NCBI GenBank assembly: GCA_048772705.1
Contig: JBLWGC010000002.1
Location: 1-64,000 of the forward strand
DNA from: Leidyana gryllorum EB-2025a
Taxonomy: Eukaryota > Apicomplexa
Length of the DNA: 64,000 bases
Direction of reading: 5' to 3'
Under the pieces are notes generated by a model that was given only the letters and a program-made list of their open reading frames with translations, had not been told where the DNA came from and did no database searches. Of the stretch, positions 45,375 through 58,900 are shown piece after piece (position 1 is the stretch's first letter; every line of letters begins with the position of its first letter). A program made the position numbers and the translations under genes.

Positions 45375-46761
45375 TCAATGTGATGGTGGTGGGGCGGGTT
45401 TATCACAAAAGTCCATCCATTCAGGTCGAGCTACGCTGTCTGTTTCACTCAAAGAACAAGATGAATCTGATAGATTTTCAATTCCCTTGGCCAACGCTTC
45501 CGACCATCGCTTGTGATTCTCCCAATATCGCTTCCCGTAGTTCAGAAATACTTCCTCCCCCTTTTTGATCTCCCGCTTCGCTCGTGCGAACAAACGAGGC
45601 ATCCACACCTTCTTGTCCTCAAATCGCGCCCACTCCACATTGTCGTGCGGCCGTGGCGCGTGATTGATGAACGACGCCGCGCCACGACCCTCCTCCGGCG
45701 TCTGGATCCCATCGATCTCGTACAGACCCATGGTCAAAGTTCCCAAGTAGTGAAACTGGCCTCGCTGCAACGAAGAGCACACACGTGTGTTCGGGGTCAT
45801 CACAGGCACCATGCAGCAGCGCAACACGTTCAGAACACACCATTGCTTTCCAGGGCACCCACAATATGCACCAGCCTCAAGAGGCGGTGTCGTCTGGGTA
45901 CTCTGTCACTTACCCGTAATCGCTTTCGGGCTTCCTCACGAGTGATGATTTCGCCGACATATTCTGTGACTAATTCACCCCGACTGAAGTCACGATCTGC
46001 AAAGAGTCCCCGCCCAGCATCGGGAATGGTACTGGGCCCCACTATGACGCCGTTACCGAGCGTGGGTACACTTCGAAACTTTGGGTTCCCCTTCTCCGGC
46101 TGCAGGAACAGTTCGTTCAGGTGCTGAAATCGAGCAAGCATTCGCTTACGTCCACTGTTGCCAGATAAGACGACCGTCGGCGAGAAGCGCGAGTCCGAGG
46201 ATAGGTGGATGGAGTGGCATTTTTGTTGAGAAGGAAGGGGGCAGCTCGGCGTCGCCGGCGGATGCTGATTAATCTCCTCTTCTTGAGTGGCCCGTAGGGT
46301 TCTGAGTTGGAGGTTTGGGGCGGATGTTTCGTAGCGTCACTTTCCCAACCGTCGTCTTCGTCGTCGTCGTCACTCTTGACGCTGGCGTTTGTACTGTGTG
46401 TTTGCGCAGTGTGGGTTTTGGGTGGGTCCGGTGGGGCGGACGGCCACTTTGGGCACGTGAGGGGGAGGTCTACATAGCACTCATCGGAATCGGTATCAGA
46501 GCATTCGTCACGGGGCGGGTCATTGACGGCTGACTCTGATTCTATGTCAAGATCGACCTGTATTTCAACATAGCATTGTTCTTCGGCAATATCGTCATCG
46601 TCGTCTTGTCGTCTGATGAGTGTGGGGGCGGCGTTGCGGTTATGATTGTTGCGAGGAATGTGTACAGTGACGACTTTGGGAGAGAGAGAGTGTCTGCGGG
46701 GTGTGGGGCGATTGACGTTGCTGGGGTTGGTGAGTGCTCTAAGCTTATGGGGGTGTGACAT
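45375..46761 (-). CDS. SET-domain lysine methyltransferase
   Basis: Exons 46150-46761, 45914-46123 and 45375-45764; introns 26 and 149 nt; 403 residues from ATG 46761 (the frame is open up to 46923, but only a GTG starts it there). About 200 acidic and basic low-complexity N-terminal residues precede the SET domain. It reads GRGLFADRDFSRGELVTEYVGEI, then YLGTLTMGLYEIDG, ASFINHAPRPHDNVEW and GEEVFLNYGKRYW. The usual NHS is NHA here, while the catalytic Tyr in NYG is kept. The family transfers methyl groups from S-adenosylmethionine to lysines, often on histones; substrate unknown. Divergent from the FAS/PKS gene. Intron 2 carries a CACACGTGTG palindrome 15 nt from its acceptor. Confidence 0.85.
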
Positions 46762-46933
46762 GAGTTTGGCCCATTTGGGTGTCTTTGTGGAGGGGTGGGT
46801 GAGGGTGTTTGGCGTCAAGGGGAGACAGGATTGGGGTTTTTGCGCGGTGTCTCCCCGGCGGTCAATTGTTGAGAAGACTTGTTGCCAAGTTTTGTGTATA
46901 ACACATTTGGAGAGTCTCTTCACTACTTGAACA
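46762..46933. promoter_or_regulatory. divergent spacer, SET gene / FAS-PKS
   Basis: 172 bp between the two start codons must contain both promoters. No motif can be assigned. Confidence 0.35.
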
Positions 46934-49900
46934 ATGGTGGAGAGTCGAACGCCTGATCGAGTAGAGGCTGAGAGTCCCCCTGCAGTACCTTTGTCGAATG
47001 TGAGCCCTTTGGCTAATGTACCGCGTCGGGGTTACAGTTCCGAAATGACGGCAGTGTTCCGGAAGTGGAATTGTAACCCGTTTGCGTTTGCTTTGGACCG
47101 GTGGAGTCGTGAGATCCGGAACGAAGAGATGGCTGCGTGGGTTGGGTCTGACGGTTATGTGAATCAGTCCTTATCCTACGGCGAGGTGCATATGCAAGTT
47201 CGCAAAGTGGCCGCTTATCTCCGGTCCGAGGGCATTGAGCGTGAAGACCGTGTGGTACTGTGTTTTACTCCGGGGCTTGATTTTATAGTAGCATTTCTGG
47301 CGTGTGTCTGTTCTGGTTACGTGGCCGTGCCAGTGTACCCCCCCACTCCCGCTAAGGCTCAGTTTGAAGTGCCGAGATTCTGCGACATTATTGAAACCTC
47401 TGAATCCAAGTTAATACTGACTCATACTACTTACTACCGCGTTAGTCGTTTGGTTAGCGCTATTACCTCTGATCGTCGGTGGCGAGGCCTCAAATGGCTG
47501 AACATCGGCGATGCCTCCAGCGCTGTGTCGCCGACCACTGCTCTCGCTTTCCAGTTCCCTCGCTTACAACCCAACTCTGTCGCTTTCTTGCAATTTACCA
47601 GTGGTTCGACCAGTCGCCCCAAAGGAGTCGTCGTTACCCACGGGTCTCTTCTGCACAATGTGCACGCTGCCGTCGCAGCCTTTAGTTTTGACACATATTA
47701 TGAAACCCCCAATGAAGAGTTATTGGCACTCAAACAGTATCAACTTATCGATTTCGACCAGTTCTGGGATCTCAGACACGCCATCTCCAAACGAGTCTAT
47801 GGACATAGAATACGCACCTTCAGTTGGCTACCGGTCTATCACGACATGGGCCTCATCGGCTTCACCTGTGCACCGTTCATCTTTGGTGGACACTGTTATC
47901 AAATGTCGCCCATAGACTTTATCCGCCGACCCCACATATGGCTCGAGGCAATGTCACGATACACCTGTTGTTTCTGTGCCGCACCCAACTTTGCATTTGA
48001 AGTAGTTTGTAGAAAAATGCCCGAAGACGTCTTCAAGAAACTCGATCTCTCCAAGATGTGCGGCTTCCTCAGCGGTGCTGAACCCATCAGAGCCTCCACC
48101 ATACGCAAGTTTGCCGAAAAGTTCGCCCCAGTCGGCTTCAGACCCGGCATGTACAAACCAGCCTTCGGCTTGGCCGAGAACACTCTCATTGTCACAGGAG
48201 ATCTCGAACCCGCTGAGCCCCCCCTCATCATCGCTGTCAAATCCCGAACCCTACAGCAACAAGGCCAAGTCGAGATCCTCGCGCAGGAGAAACTCGATAT
48301 CACTCAACCCTCAACACTCGTCGATCTCGGCGACCCTCGCTCCTTCATCACCTATGTCGGCTGCGGCCGCCCCTGCCGCACTATGGACGTTCGCATCGTG
48401 GATCCCAACTCGATGACGGAGGTACCGCCCGGGAGACAGGGCGAGGTCTGGGTCGACGGAGACTCTGTCGCCCGCGGATACTTCAATATGCCCGAACTCA
48501 CTGAGCAAATGTTCTACGCTTCCTTCAAGACTTACGCTGACAAAAAGCAAACTGAGGAAAAGTACATGAGAACCGGAGACGCCGGTTTCTTCTACGACGG
48601 ACAGCTCTTTGTCACGGGACGCCTCAAAGATCTCATCATTGTCCGAGGACGCAATTACTATCCGCAGGATATCGAAGAGGCTCTCGAAGCCATCGGCGAC
48701 CTGCGACCCGGCAACATTGCCGTCTTTTGTGTCACTGAAGACGGTGAGGAAGTCGAAGAGATCGGTATCGCCGCCGAAATCAGAATGGAAGCCGAAGGAC
48801 TCATCACGGGATTCTTCAACAAGTTCAGAGGCACCAGCCAAGCGCAACAGGAGAGATTACAATCTGTCGCCAAAGAAATACTCAAGAAGGTCAGCAACCA
48901 GTTCGGCCTCTCTGTGCGTACTGTCTGGTTACTCAAACCCAAATCCATACCCAAAACCTCCTCGGGCAAAATCAGACGAGCCCCCACCAAAGAAATGCTC
49001 TGTGGATCAGGTGATCAGGTCGCCGTCGACGTCCTCTTCACCTACAATGCACGCGAACGCGCTGGAGACTCCATGACAAGTCCACTGCGGCCCGCCTCAC
49101 CCGTACCCGAGCCGACTGAACCCTCGCCCTCACCGGATCAACCATCTCTGCCCGCCGAAATTGCAGCCGAAACTGCAGCTTCGAACCTCGTCACCCGCGA
49201 AGTTATCATCGATGGCCAGACCTTTGTCGAACCGTCTCTGGCCGCAAACACGAACTTCCAAGTTCACGAACAGTACACACACAGAGTTAAGGAAGCTGTT
49301 GAGGAGTGCGTACGCTCTGTCATTGGTTATGAAAGTATGCCGGACCTCGACGCTCCCCTCTATGAATTGGGCGTTGACTCCATGGTGGCGGTACAGTTCG
49401 CTGAGGCAGTCGGCAAAGACCTCGAACTCGACATCGAGCCCACTCTGCTCTTCAACTACCCCACACTCAATGACATAATTGACTTCCTCGCACGCGAGCT
49501 CAGCTCCAAGGAGCAGGAAGACTTCATCCCGCCCGTCGTCGCTGCCTCACCCCGAAATGCTGTCCAGGGCGGAAGCGAAGTAGCCATCATCGGTGCCGCC
49601 TGCAACCTTCCCGGCGGAAGCAACTCCCCAGAAGCTCTCTGGAAGCTCCTTATCCGCTCAGAAGATGCCATTGTTGAGGTTCCTCCCTCCAGATGGGACA
49701 TCGAGGAGCTCTATGATCCAGATCCAGATTGCGAAAACAAAATGTACGTCCGCGAGGGTGGCTTCATCGCCGATGCTGAATACTTTGACGCCGCTGCATT
49801 CCGGATAAGTCCCTCGGAGGCACACTCCATGGACCCCCAACAACGTGGGCTCTTAGAATGCTCCTACGAAGCTTTCGTCGATGCCGGCTACTCACGTGAA

Positions 49901-52900
49901 CGACTCCAACGCAGCCACACCGGTGTCTATGTGGGTTGCTGCAGCAACGAATGGGCCTTCGTCAACCGTGAAACCGACTCTACCATAGGGTCCTATACTG
50001 CTACCTCCACTGCAGCTTCTATCATTAGTAACCGTATCTCATACGTCTTCGGCCTTCTCGGCCCCTCCCTCACCGTCGATACCGCCTGCTCGTCTTCGCT
50101 GATCGCTATGCACTTGGCCTCGCACGATCTGCTCAGTAACAATTGCCAAGCTGCCCTGGTCGGCGGTGTAAACCTCATGCTCGCACCCCAAGTCTTCATC
50201 GCCTTCTGCAAGGCTAGAATGATGGCACCGGATGCCAGATGCAAAACCTTCGACTCCTCCGCTAATGGATACATCCGTGGAGAGGGATTCGTGTCCATCG
50301 TACTCAAAGTCATGAGCCGAGCTGTTGCCGACCGCGACTCCATCATGGCTGTTGTGAAAGCTACAGCCCTCAATCACGGAGGCAGAGCCGCATCATTGAC
50401 CGCACCCAACGGACCAGCACAGAAAGCCGTCGTCATGGCTGCTCTCCGAGGCGCCAACCTCAGCCCCAGCGATGTGAACTACGTAGAAGCACATGGCACG
50501 GGTACCGCGCTCGGCGACCCTATTGAGGTGAACGCCTTGAAGGGTGTGTTTGCTGCCCGACGATCCACCGACAATCCGCTCATCCTTGGTGCAATCAAGA
50601 CCAATATCGGCCACTTGGAAGGCGCTGCTGGTTTAGCTGGACTTCTGAAAGTGGTGATGTGTCTCCAACATGGAATGGTTCCCCCCAACCTGCACTTCAA
50701 ACACGTGAACCCGCACATCGACCTCAAGGACTTCCCCGTGGCCATACCCACCGTTGGCCAGCTGGTTGAGCTCAAACCTGGGCTCACCTACTCCAAACGG
50801 GCGGCTGGTGTCAGTTCCTTCGGTTTCGGCGGCAGCAATGCACACGTCATCATTGAAGAGTCCGATCGCTCGGTTGTTCGCACCGATCGCACACGAATTG
50901 ACGATGAGCCCGTTGATGTTGCATTCATCTTCAGTGGACAAGGAACCCAATTCTTGGGCATGGGTCGTCATTTCTATGACGAGGAACCCGTTTTCAAGGA
51001 AGCCTTGTTGGAGGTCGAAAGGGAGCTGGACTCGTACCTGCCCATGCCACTAACAAGTGTTCTTTACCCTGAGGGCACCACCGATATTAACATGTCGGAA
51101 GCGGCTTTGGACGACATGACGTACATGGAAGCCTCCATCTTCGCCGTACAGTACAGTTTGGCTCGCCTTTGGCTAAGCAAAGGTGTTACTCCAGACGCCG
51201 TGATGGGTGTAGGATCTGGCGAAATGGTGGCTGCTACCATAGCAGGCATCTTCACCCTCTCTGACGCTCTCAAGATCCTTGCCAAGAAAGCCACCATCGT
51301 TTCCTCAGTATGCGCGGGTGAACGTGGCGCTATGGTCAGAGTACGTGCGTCACCTGACGACATCGAGATGGCAATCGCCGAAGTCGGCCCCGAAACGGCT
51401 GGATCAGTCGGAGTGGCATCTGTGGACGCCGAACGATCAATCTTGTTGACTGGACTTCGGGCAGAAATCGAATTGGTCTTATTAAGTCTCGGTCAGGCGA
51501 ACGGACGGGGTGTCAAGTACATACGGTGTGACTATCCACTACAGTCACCGCTCTTCAAGAGCCGTGTCACAGAGTTTGGAGGACTATTGACTCAAGGCAT
51601 CACCATGCGTCAACCCAAGATCAAGTTTGTGAATCGCCGAGGTAACTTTGCCGGTGACGAAGTGACTACCGCTTCTTATTGGGCGAGGCATCTCACCGAC
51701 ACCTTCTACGTGGGTGAAGGCTTCAAGCAATTGATTGCTGCTGACTGTCGTGTTGTGGTCGAGGTGTCTCCGAGACCTTCTTACTACCAGATGGCTGTTC
51801 AGAATGTGAACTTCATGTCTATCGATCTGCACTGGGTGTCAGCCATGGCCACCAGCGCGACCACCGTGGTCAACAAGAACTTCTCCACGGTTGAAGATGT
51901 CAGAACCCTCACTGAAAGCATTGAGCTGTGCCGTGAGGTTGCAGAGGAGATGAAGACGCGCAGAGACAACTCTTTGGCCGTGAAGCGCACGTCCAAACGC
52001 CTTCCGTTCCCCTGGCGTGAGATCCCTCATCCTTTGGTGTCCGCCAAGAAGCAGACCAATCTGCGGAACGGAGATGTCCAATTCAAGACCGATCTGCCAC
52101 CTCGCGCCCTCAGTCTGCTGAGCGACCACGTGGTAAACGGTGTAACAATGTTCCCGGGTGCCGGATTCCTCGAGATGATGATTGCTTGTGGAGCTGAGCT
52201 TGCCTTGACGGATCCCGTGTCCACAGCTGTTGTCATTGATGGAATGTCTATCGAGTCTCCTCTCATTCTACCAACCGTCAACCCGGGCGCCTTCGACTTC
52301 CAGAAGGACAAGACTGAGCTCAGAACAAAGAAGAGCGTCGATTCTCCGAAAGTCTACCGCACACCGAGACGATCTCTTCTGACTGACAGCTCTCCTCGTA
52401 ACGATCTTCCTACAGATCGGCAACGGCGACAGATCATTGAAGCCTCCGCTGACCACAGAGAGTTCCACTCAATTCGGGACTTCCAATCCGGAGCTGCTCA
52501 CTACGGATCCGCTGGTGGTGCCTCTCATCAGCCTTCTCCCTTCGCTGAATTGACTGCTGCCACAGCGATCAACGCTGCCGTTCCGCCCGCTTCCATGTCA
52601 CCCAAGCCAGCCTCGGCTGCGATGGTCACCCTCGAACCTATCGGTGATTCTCAACCAGTGATTGTCGGGCCGCGGGCTCCATCAGCCCCCATGTCAGAGG
52701 CTCCCCGTGCCAGCGCACCGCTGTCAGTCCTCTGTACCGTCTCTCCGAACAAATTGGTCACCGTCAGTTCGGTGAACGACGAAGGCGACAACGGGTCGAC
52801 TGAGATCGTCCACTGTGTCGGACAGATCAACACTAACGGACTTGCGCCTGCGCCGAACGCTACAAACTCTATCTACGAGGCGTGGAACCGTTGCAATGAG

Positions 52901-55900
52901 AACGTTGAGGTGGACCAAATCTATCGAAAGCTGCGCGAAGTTGGACTGCACTACGGCCCGCGTTTCCGTCCCATCCAGGAAGTCCGACGCGGTGACAACG
53001 AAGCTGTTGCTCGCCTTATGGTGGTCAAGACTGACTCTCAGAATATGTTGGAGTTCGAAAAGGGATTCCTCATTCACCCAACATTGCTCGATGGTGCATT
53101 CCAGGCCACTGGCTGTCTGCTCGAGCCCCTACGTGGATCCTCCACAGCTTTGGTGCCTGTCAGTATCCGCCGCAGTGTCATGCACACCTCGAAGGGAATG
53201 ACTGAGTGCTTTGTGTGGGCCAACGTGGACTCTGTCAACGACAAGAGTGCCACAGTGACTGTACGGATGTACGCCAAGTGTCAAGGCAACGAGTCTCCTA
53301 TCGCTATCCTCGAAGGTGTCGTGTTCAAGAAGATGGAGTTGCGTACTCACATCCAGGCAGAGATTCCCCGCGAACTCCTTTGGGAAGTCGAGTGGGAAGA
53401 GGTGAAGGATATGGCCAGTAACGCCCCAGAGAGCTCGAATCCGGCCGCTATTGCCAACTCTGAAGCGCAAGCCAGTCACAACGATGCCTCGAGTACAATG
53501 GAGAGTCTGCCGTTGATAAGCCCTGGAGCTCCAATTGCGGCCCCCAACGTTAACGGTCTTCATCTGCTCATCTGTTACCACCAGATGCAAGCTGAGACAC
53601 TGAAGAGTAGCTGTACTTCTGCTCACCCGACTGCAACTTTCGAGACAATGGTTTTGGACAAGCTGACCAGCGTGAATGTGACTTTGTTCGAGAATCTTCT
53701 CAAGACGAAAAAGTACGACTCTCTGCTGTACATGGCGAGCACTGACGGTACTATGGAAGCAGTTCATGCGCTTACACAGGCCACGGAGTTACTGAAATCG
53801 TATGCTGCTGCGTGCACTAAAGAGAGTGGTACAGACAAGAAGCGACCGACGATCCTCTTCTTCACGATGAACTCTGTATATACTCACAAGGGAGTAATCA
53901 ATGTCGAATGCCCCTCCCCACGAGAGCTCCCACAGCGTTCTAAGATCGGCCTCCCTGAACCAGTCCATGCCGGCATCTGGGGTCTGGTGCGAACGGCCAA
54001 GTTGGAGATTGAATTGAGCACAGAGCGATATGAGAACATCGGATGTGTCGACTTGGACTCCACTCTTCCCATTGAGAGTCAGATCGCTTATGCTTTGGCA
54101 CACGAAGTTGGACCCGATCCGGAACTGGCGTTACGGAACGGTGGAAACGGTGAAGTTCTGCGTCACGTGTCAAGATTGGTGCAGTCGGCTGAGCGTGTTC
54201 GGGGCGCTGTTGAGATTACAATGCGGGAAAGAGGTTCTCTGACCAATTTGTCTCTCAGACCTTTGGCCTTCTCTGCCAGAATAGCTCCCACAGCGGATCA
54301 GATTGAAGTTCGAGTCCGCGCTGTCGGCCTAAACTTCAGAGACGTCCTCAACGTTATGGGACTGTACCCTGGCGACCCGGGCCCACCGGGTGCTGATTTC
54401 GCCGGTACCGTCGTTGCAGTGGGCGAAGACGTGGAAGATTTGGCCGTCGGTGACGACGTGTTCGGTATAGCTCCCGGGTGTCTCAAGAGCTTTGTCACTA
54501 CCAAACGAGCTTTGGTGACCACCAAACCTCTCGAGCTGAGCTTCTCCGAAGCCGCATCGTTACCTGTTGTCGCAACCACAGTCCTGCACTCCCTACGCGA
54601 CCTCGTTGACCTTCGCCGAGGTCAGAAAGTGTTGTGTCACGCTATTACTGGTGGTGTTGGCCAGTTGGTGGTCCAATACTGCCGTCTCGTCGGAGCAGAA
54701 GTATATGGAACTGCCAGCCAGGCTAAGAGAGACTATGCCGTCGGCCTCGGTTGTCGAGCTGTCGCGGAGAGCAGAGATGCTGCAGTGTTCTTGAAAGAGA
54801 TGACCGAAGCTTTGAAGGGCGAAAAGTTCGATGTGATTGTCAATAGCTTTGTTGGGGATTACATCGACAATTCATTCGCCTTGTTGAAGGATGACGGGTA
54901 CTTTATCGAGTTGGGCAAACGTGACATTCGCCCAGTGGAGGTTGTCAAGGAGTCCCACCCGAAGGTGAAGTATCACATTGTGGCTATCGACGATATGATT
55001 GACAACGATCCTGAGACTTTCGGACACCTCCTGAACTCTGTTCGAGACGCTGTGGACACTGATCGTTTGACACCTCTGCCGGTGACTTGCTTCCCGGTGA
55101 CCGAGAACGACGAACAAGCGCAAGAAGCCTTCCGCCATCTGCAACGTGCACGCCACCTCGGAAAGGTTGTTGCCGAGTTCCCGTCTGCTCTCGGGCAGCT
55201 CTGCGAAGGTGGATATTACGTCGTGACCGGAGGTTTGGGAGCACTGGGTTTGGTTGTGGCCAGTTGGTTGATTGAAGAGGGCGCCAAACACGTACTTCTT
55301 GTGTCTCGTCGTGGTGTCCCGAGACCAGAAGACACCCTCGCTGCCATACAGCTTCAGTGGCTCAAGTCGCTCCCGGGTGTCAATGTGGAGTGTGCGGCCT
55401 GCGATTTGAGCGAATACGACCAAGTTCAAGCCTTCTTGACCGAAGCTCGACGTACTCGCCCTATTGTGGGCATTATACACGCCGCCGGCGTCTTGGACGA
55501 CGGTCTGCTGGCCCAACAGAACGGCGAAAAGATGCAGAACACCTACAGCGCCAAAGTTGTGGGCGCCAGAAACCTCCACACTGCTTTGCAGACCGGACAT
55601 GGTAGCGATCTGCACCACTTTGTGGTGTTCAGTTCGGTTGCCAGTCTGTTCGGCAATCTCGGACAGGCAAACTACTCCGCCGCCAACGCAGCTCTCGATG
55701 CCCTGTGTGAGTACAGAAGAGCACTCAATCTACCTGCGGTGTCTGTGCAATGGGGTCCGTGGATAGAGCAAGGAATGGCCTCAAAGTTCCGCGCTCAACT
55801 GGACAAAGTGGGAATGAAGGGTATCACCAACGAGCTCGGCCTCAGAGTTCTCGCAGACGTGATGGCTCGGGCTCAAAAAGTCCGGCCCGTCGTCGGATGT

Positions 55901-58900
55901 CTGGCAATCAAGTGGTCCGAGTTCTTCCAACGTTACAGTGCTGGAACTCCCAAGTTCTACGATGAGGTGATGGCGTCAGCTAACCACATTGCTGAGCCAC
56001 GCGCTGCCGACATTATGCGTGGAATGACTGCCCAGGAACGGAGGGAATACGTCACACAACAAGTCGTCATGACTGCCAAGCAGGTTCTTGGCTCCTCTAC
56101 ACCACCACCTCTGGACGCCCCACTCCAAGATCTGGGAGTTGACTCGCTCGGTGCTGTGGAGTTCCGCAACACGCTTTCGAGGAAACTCGGCGTCAAATTG
56201 TCAGCCACTGCTCTATTCGACTATCCTACCCTCAATGGCATTGTCCAACACGTGTGTGGCGTTGTCGAACGCGAGACGCCTGGAACCCCTGAAGCTCCTA
56301 TGAGGACTTTGAGGATCCAACAGCCCAGTACGCAGGCTCTGGCCGTCACGGGTATGTCTTGCCGGCTACCCGGAAACTCTGACGATCCCAACATGTTCTG
56401 GGACATGTTGTGCGCTGGCACCGACTGTATCGTGGACATCCCCATCTCCCGCTGGTCCGCCGATATGTACTACGACCCGGACCCCGATGCTCCTGGGAAG
56501 TGTTACGTGCGTCAAGGCGGTTTCGCTCATGATGTTGACGTCTTTGATGCCCAGTACTTCTCTATTGCTCCCACAGAGGCCAAATGTATGGATCCCCAAC
56601 AACGTATGATCATGACGGTTGCCGCGGAGGCCTTTGTGGATGCCGGCCTGACCAAGACCGATCTTCTGGACGCTAATGTGGGCTGCTTCATTGGCTGCTG
56701 TAATGCCGATTGGGTCTACATGTTCCCGATAGACTCCATCGTGGTTTTCAGTGGTACCGGTGGCGCGAGTTCGATCATTTCCAACCGTATCTCATATGTC
56801 TACGGACTGAAAGGTCCCTCACTTACGGTTGACACTGCGTGCTCGTCCACATTGGTGGCACTGGATATCTGCTACAAGAAGATGAGTTTGGGCGAGTGCG
56901 AACTGAGTCTTTGCGGAGGTGTCAATGTGATGCTGTCCCCGCTGCTGTTCGTGGCCTTCTGCAAGGCTCGAATGCTTAGTCGCGACTGCCGCTGCAAGTC
57001 TTTCGACGAACGGGCTGATGGTTATGTGAGAGGTGAAGGAGCTGGTGCTGTGGTTCTGAAGCCTATGGCTGATGCTGAGCGGGACGGCGACTTTGTCTGG
57101 GGCATTATCAAGGGTACATCGAGCAACCACGTTGGAAAGTCTGCCAGTTTGACGGCACCGAATGGACCTTCTCAAGCTCAAGCCTGCCGCGAAGCCTTGC
57201 ACTGGGCAGGGTTGCGGCCGAACGATGTCTCCTTTGTGGAAGCACACGGTACCGGAACATCTCTGGGTGATCCTATCGAGATGGGAGCGTTGAGGAGTGT
57301 GTACGGAGGCCGGGAATCGCCGCTGGTGATTGGTGCGTGCAAGACAAACATTGGTCATCTTGAAGGATCTTCGGGTGCTGCGGGTTTGATCAAAGCCATT
57401 TTGGTTTTGCACTATCGTCATGTGCCGCCAAATCTGCACTTCCAGAAGTTGAACCCTTACATTGAGGTTGAGGACTTTCCGGTGATCTTCCCGACTCAAA
57501 ACCAGCCATTGGTCCTCAATGGCGACCAACGAGCGGTCGGTGCTGTCAGTTCGTTTGGTTTTGGCGGTGCTAACTCCCACGTTGTGGTGATGGAAAGCCC
57601 TCCTTCTATGAGGACGCGCAAACTCCGGGAGGCTTCGAAACCGCTGGTTGCCTTCATGTTCACCGGTCAGGGCTCTCAGTTCGTGGAGATGGGTCGAGTG
57701 TTCTACGACAAAGAACCGGTCTTTAGGAATTCATTGGATAGAATCGCGGCAACGCTGAAAGATTTGGTGGACGAAGACATCCGGCAGATGATGTATCCCT
57801 CTCTGTACCCACCATCGAACCCCGAGTTACCGAATCTGATCGACCACACAAAGTACTCTCAACCGGTTGTGTTTGCACTTGAATTGGCGCTGGCTGATCT
57901 GTGGATTTCCAATGGAGTCACTCCGGACGTGGTGATGGGTCACTCTTTGGGAGAGTATGTGGCAGCTGTTATCAGCAAAGTGATGAGCCGAGAGGAGGCT
58001 TTGCGTTTGGTGGTGCGTCGCGCTCAGATTATGGCCAAAACTCCCGCTGGTGATGGTATAATGGTTGCGTGTCGCGCTACTGAGCAGGAAGTGTTGGATG
58101 GCATTGCCAAGGCGAAGAAAGAGGGTCACGCGATGGACGCCATTGCCATTGCGGCCATCAATGGACCAAAGAGTGTGGTGGTGAGTGGCAGTGAGCCACA
58201 GGTGGAGACTTGTCTGAATGCAATGGGTATTGCTGGAAAGGGGAAGAAGTTGGCTGTTAGTCACGCCTTCCACTCTCCAATGATGAATTGTACCATTGAA
58301 GAGTTCAGTCATGAAGTTGGGCGTCTCGACCTCAAGGAGCCGCAAGATGTGATGTTCGTTTCGACAGTGAGCGGGAAGGTGGAGTCTGAAGCTTTGACGA
58401 AACCCGATTACTGGAGTTCTCACATTACTCGTCCGGTGCGTTTCAACGATGCTCTGGTGCACATGACTGAGGTTGTGCAAGCCACACACCTTTGTGAATT
58501 GGGTCCTCGCCCTGTTTTGATGACAATGGGCCGACTCTGCGTCTCGCCTCACCGAGCTCTCCAGTGGTACCACGGATTGGCTGAGGTCACCAAGGGGGAC
58601 AGCAAGGAGTACGGCTACGAAGCTGTGTCGCGTCAGCTGTCTGACGCCTCGAACCCGGAACAGGCGTACAAGATCAAGTGGAACCCCAAACAAATGGTGT
58701 GGCAGCCGCCGATGCACGCGTTCTGTGCGTACAGTGTCAAAGAGGGAAGCCACAGTTGGGTATACCGGTGCCGTTTGCGGGACGAGTTGCGCAAATGGGT
58801 CAATGAGCACATTGTCAAAGCCACAGCGATGATTCCTGGTGTCGGTTTGACAGAGATGATGGCCTCAGCCCAAATGGCCACCCAGGGACCCTGGGACAGC

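Noticed and set aside
57827-58810. 327-residue minus-strand frame, with others of 150-340 residues across 48-63 kb
   Set aside because: They lie antisense to the single continuous FAS/PKS frame; length is a by-product of its codon bias.
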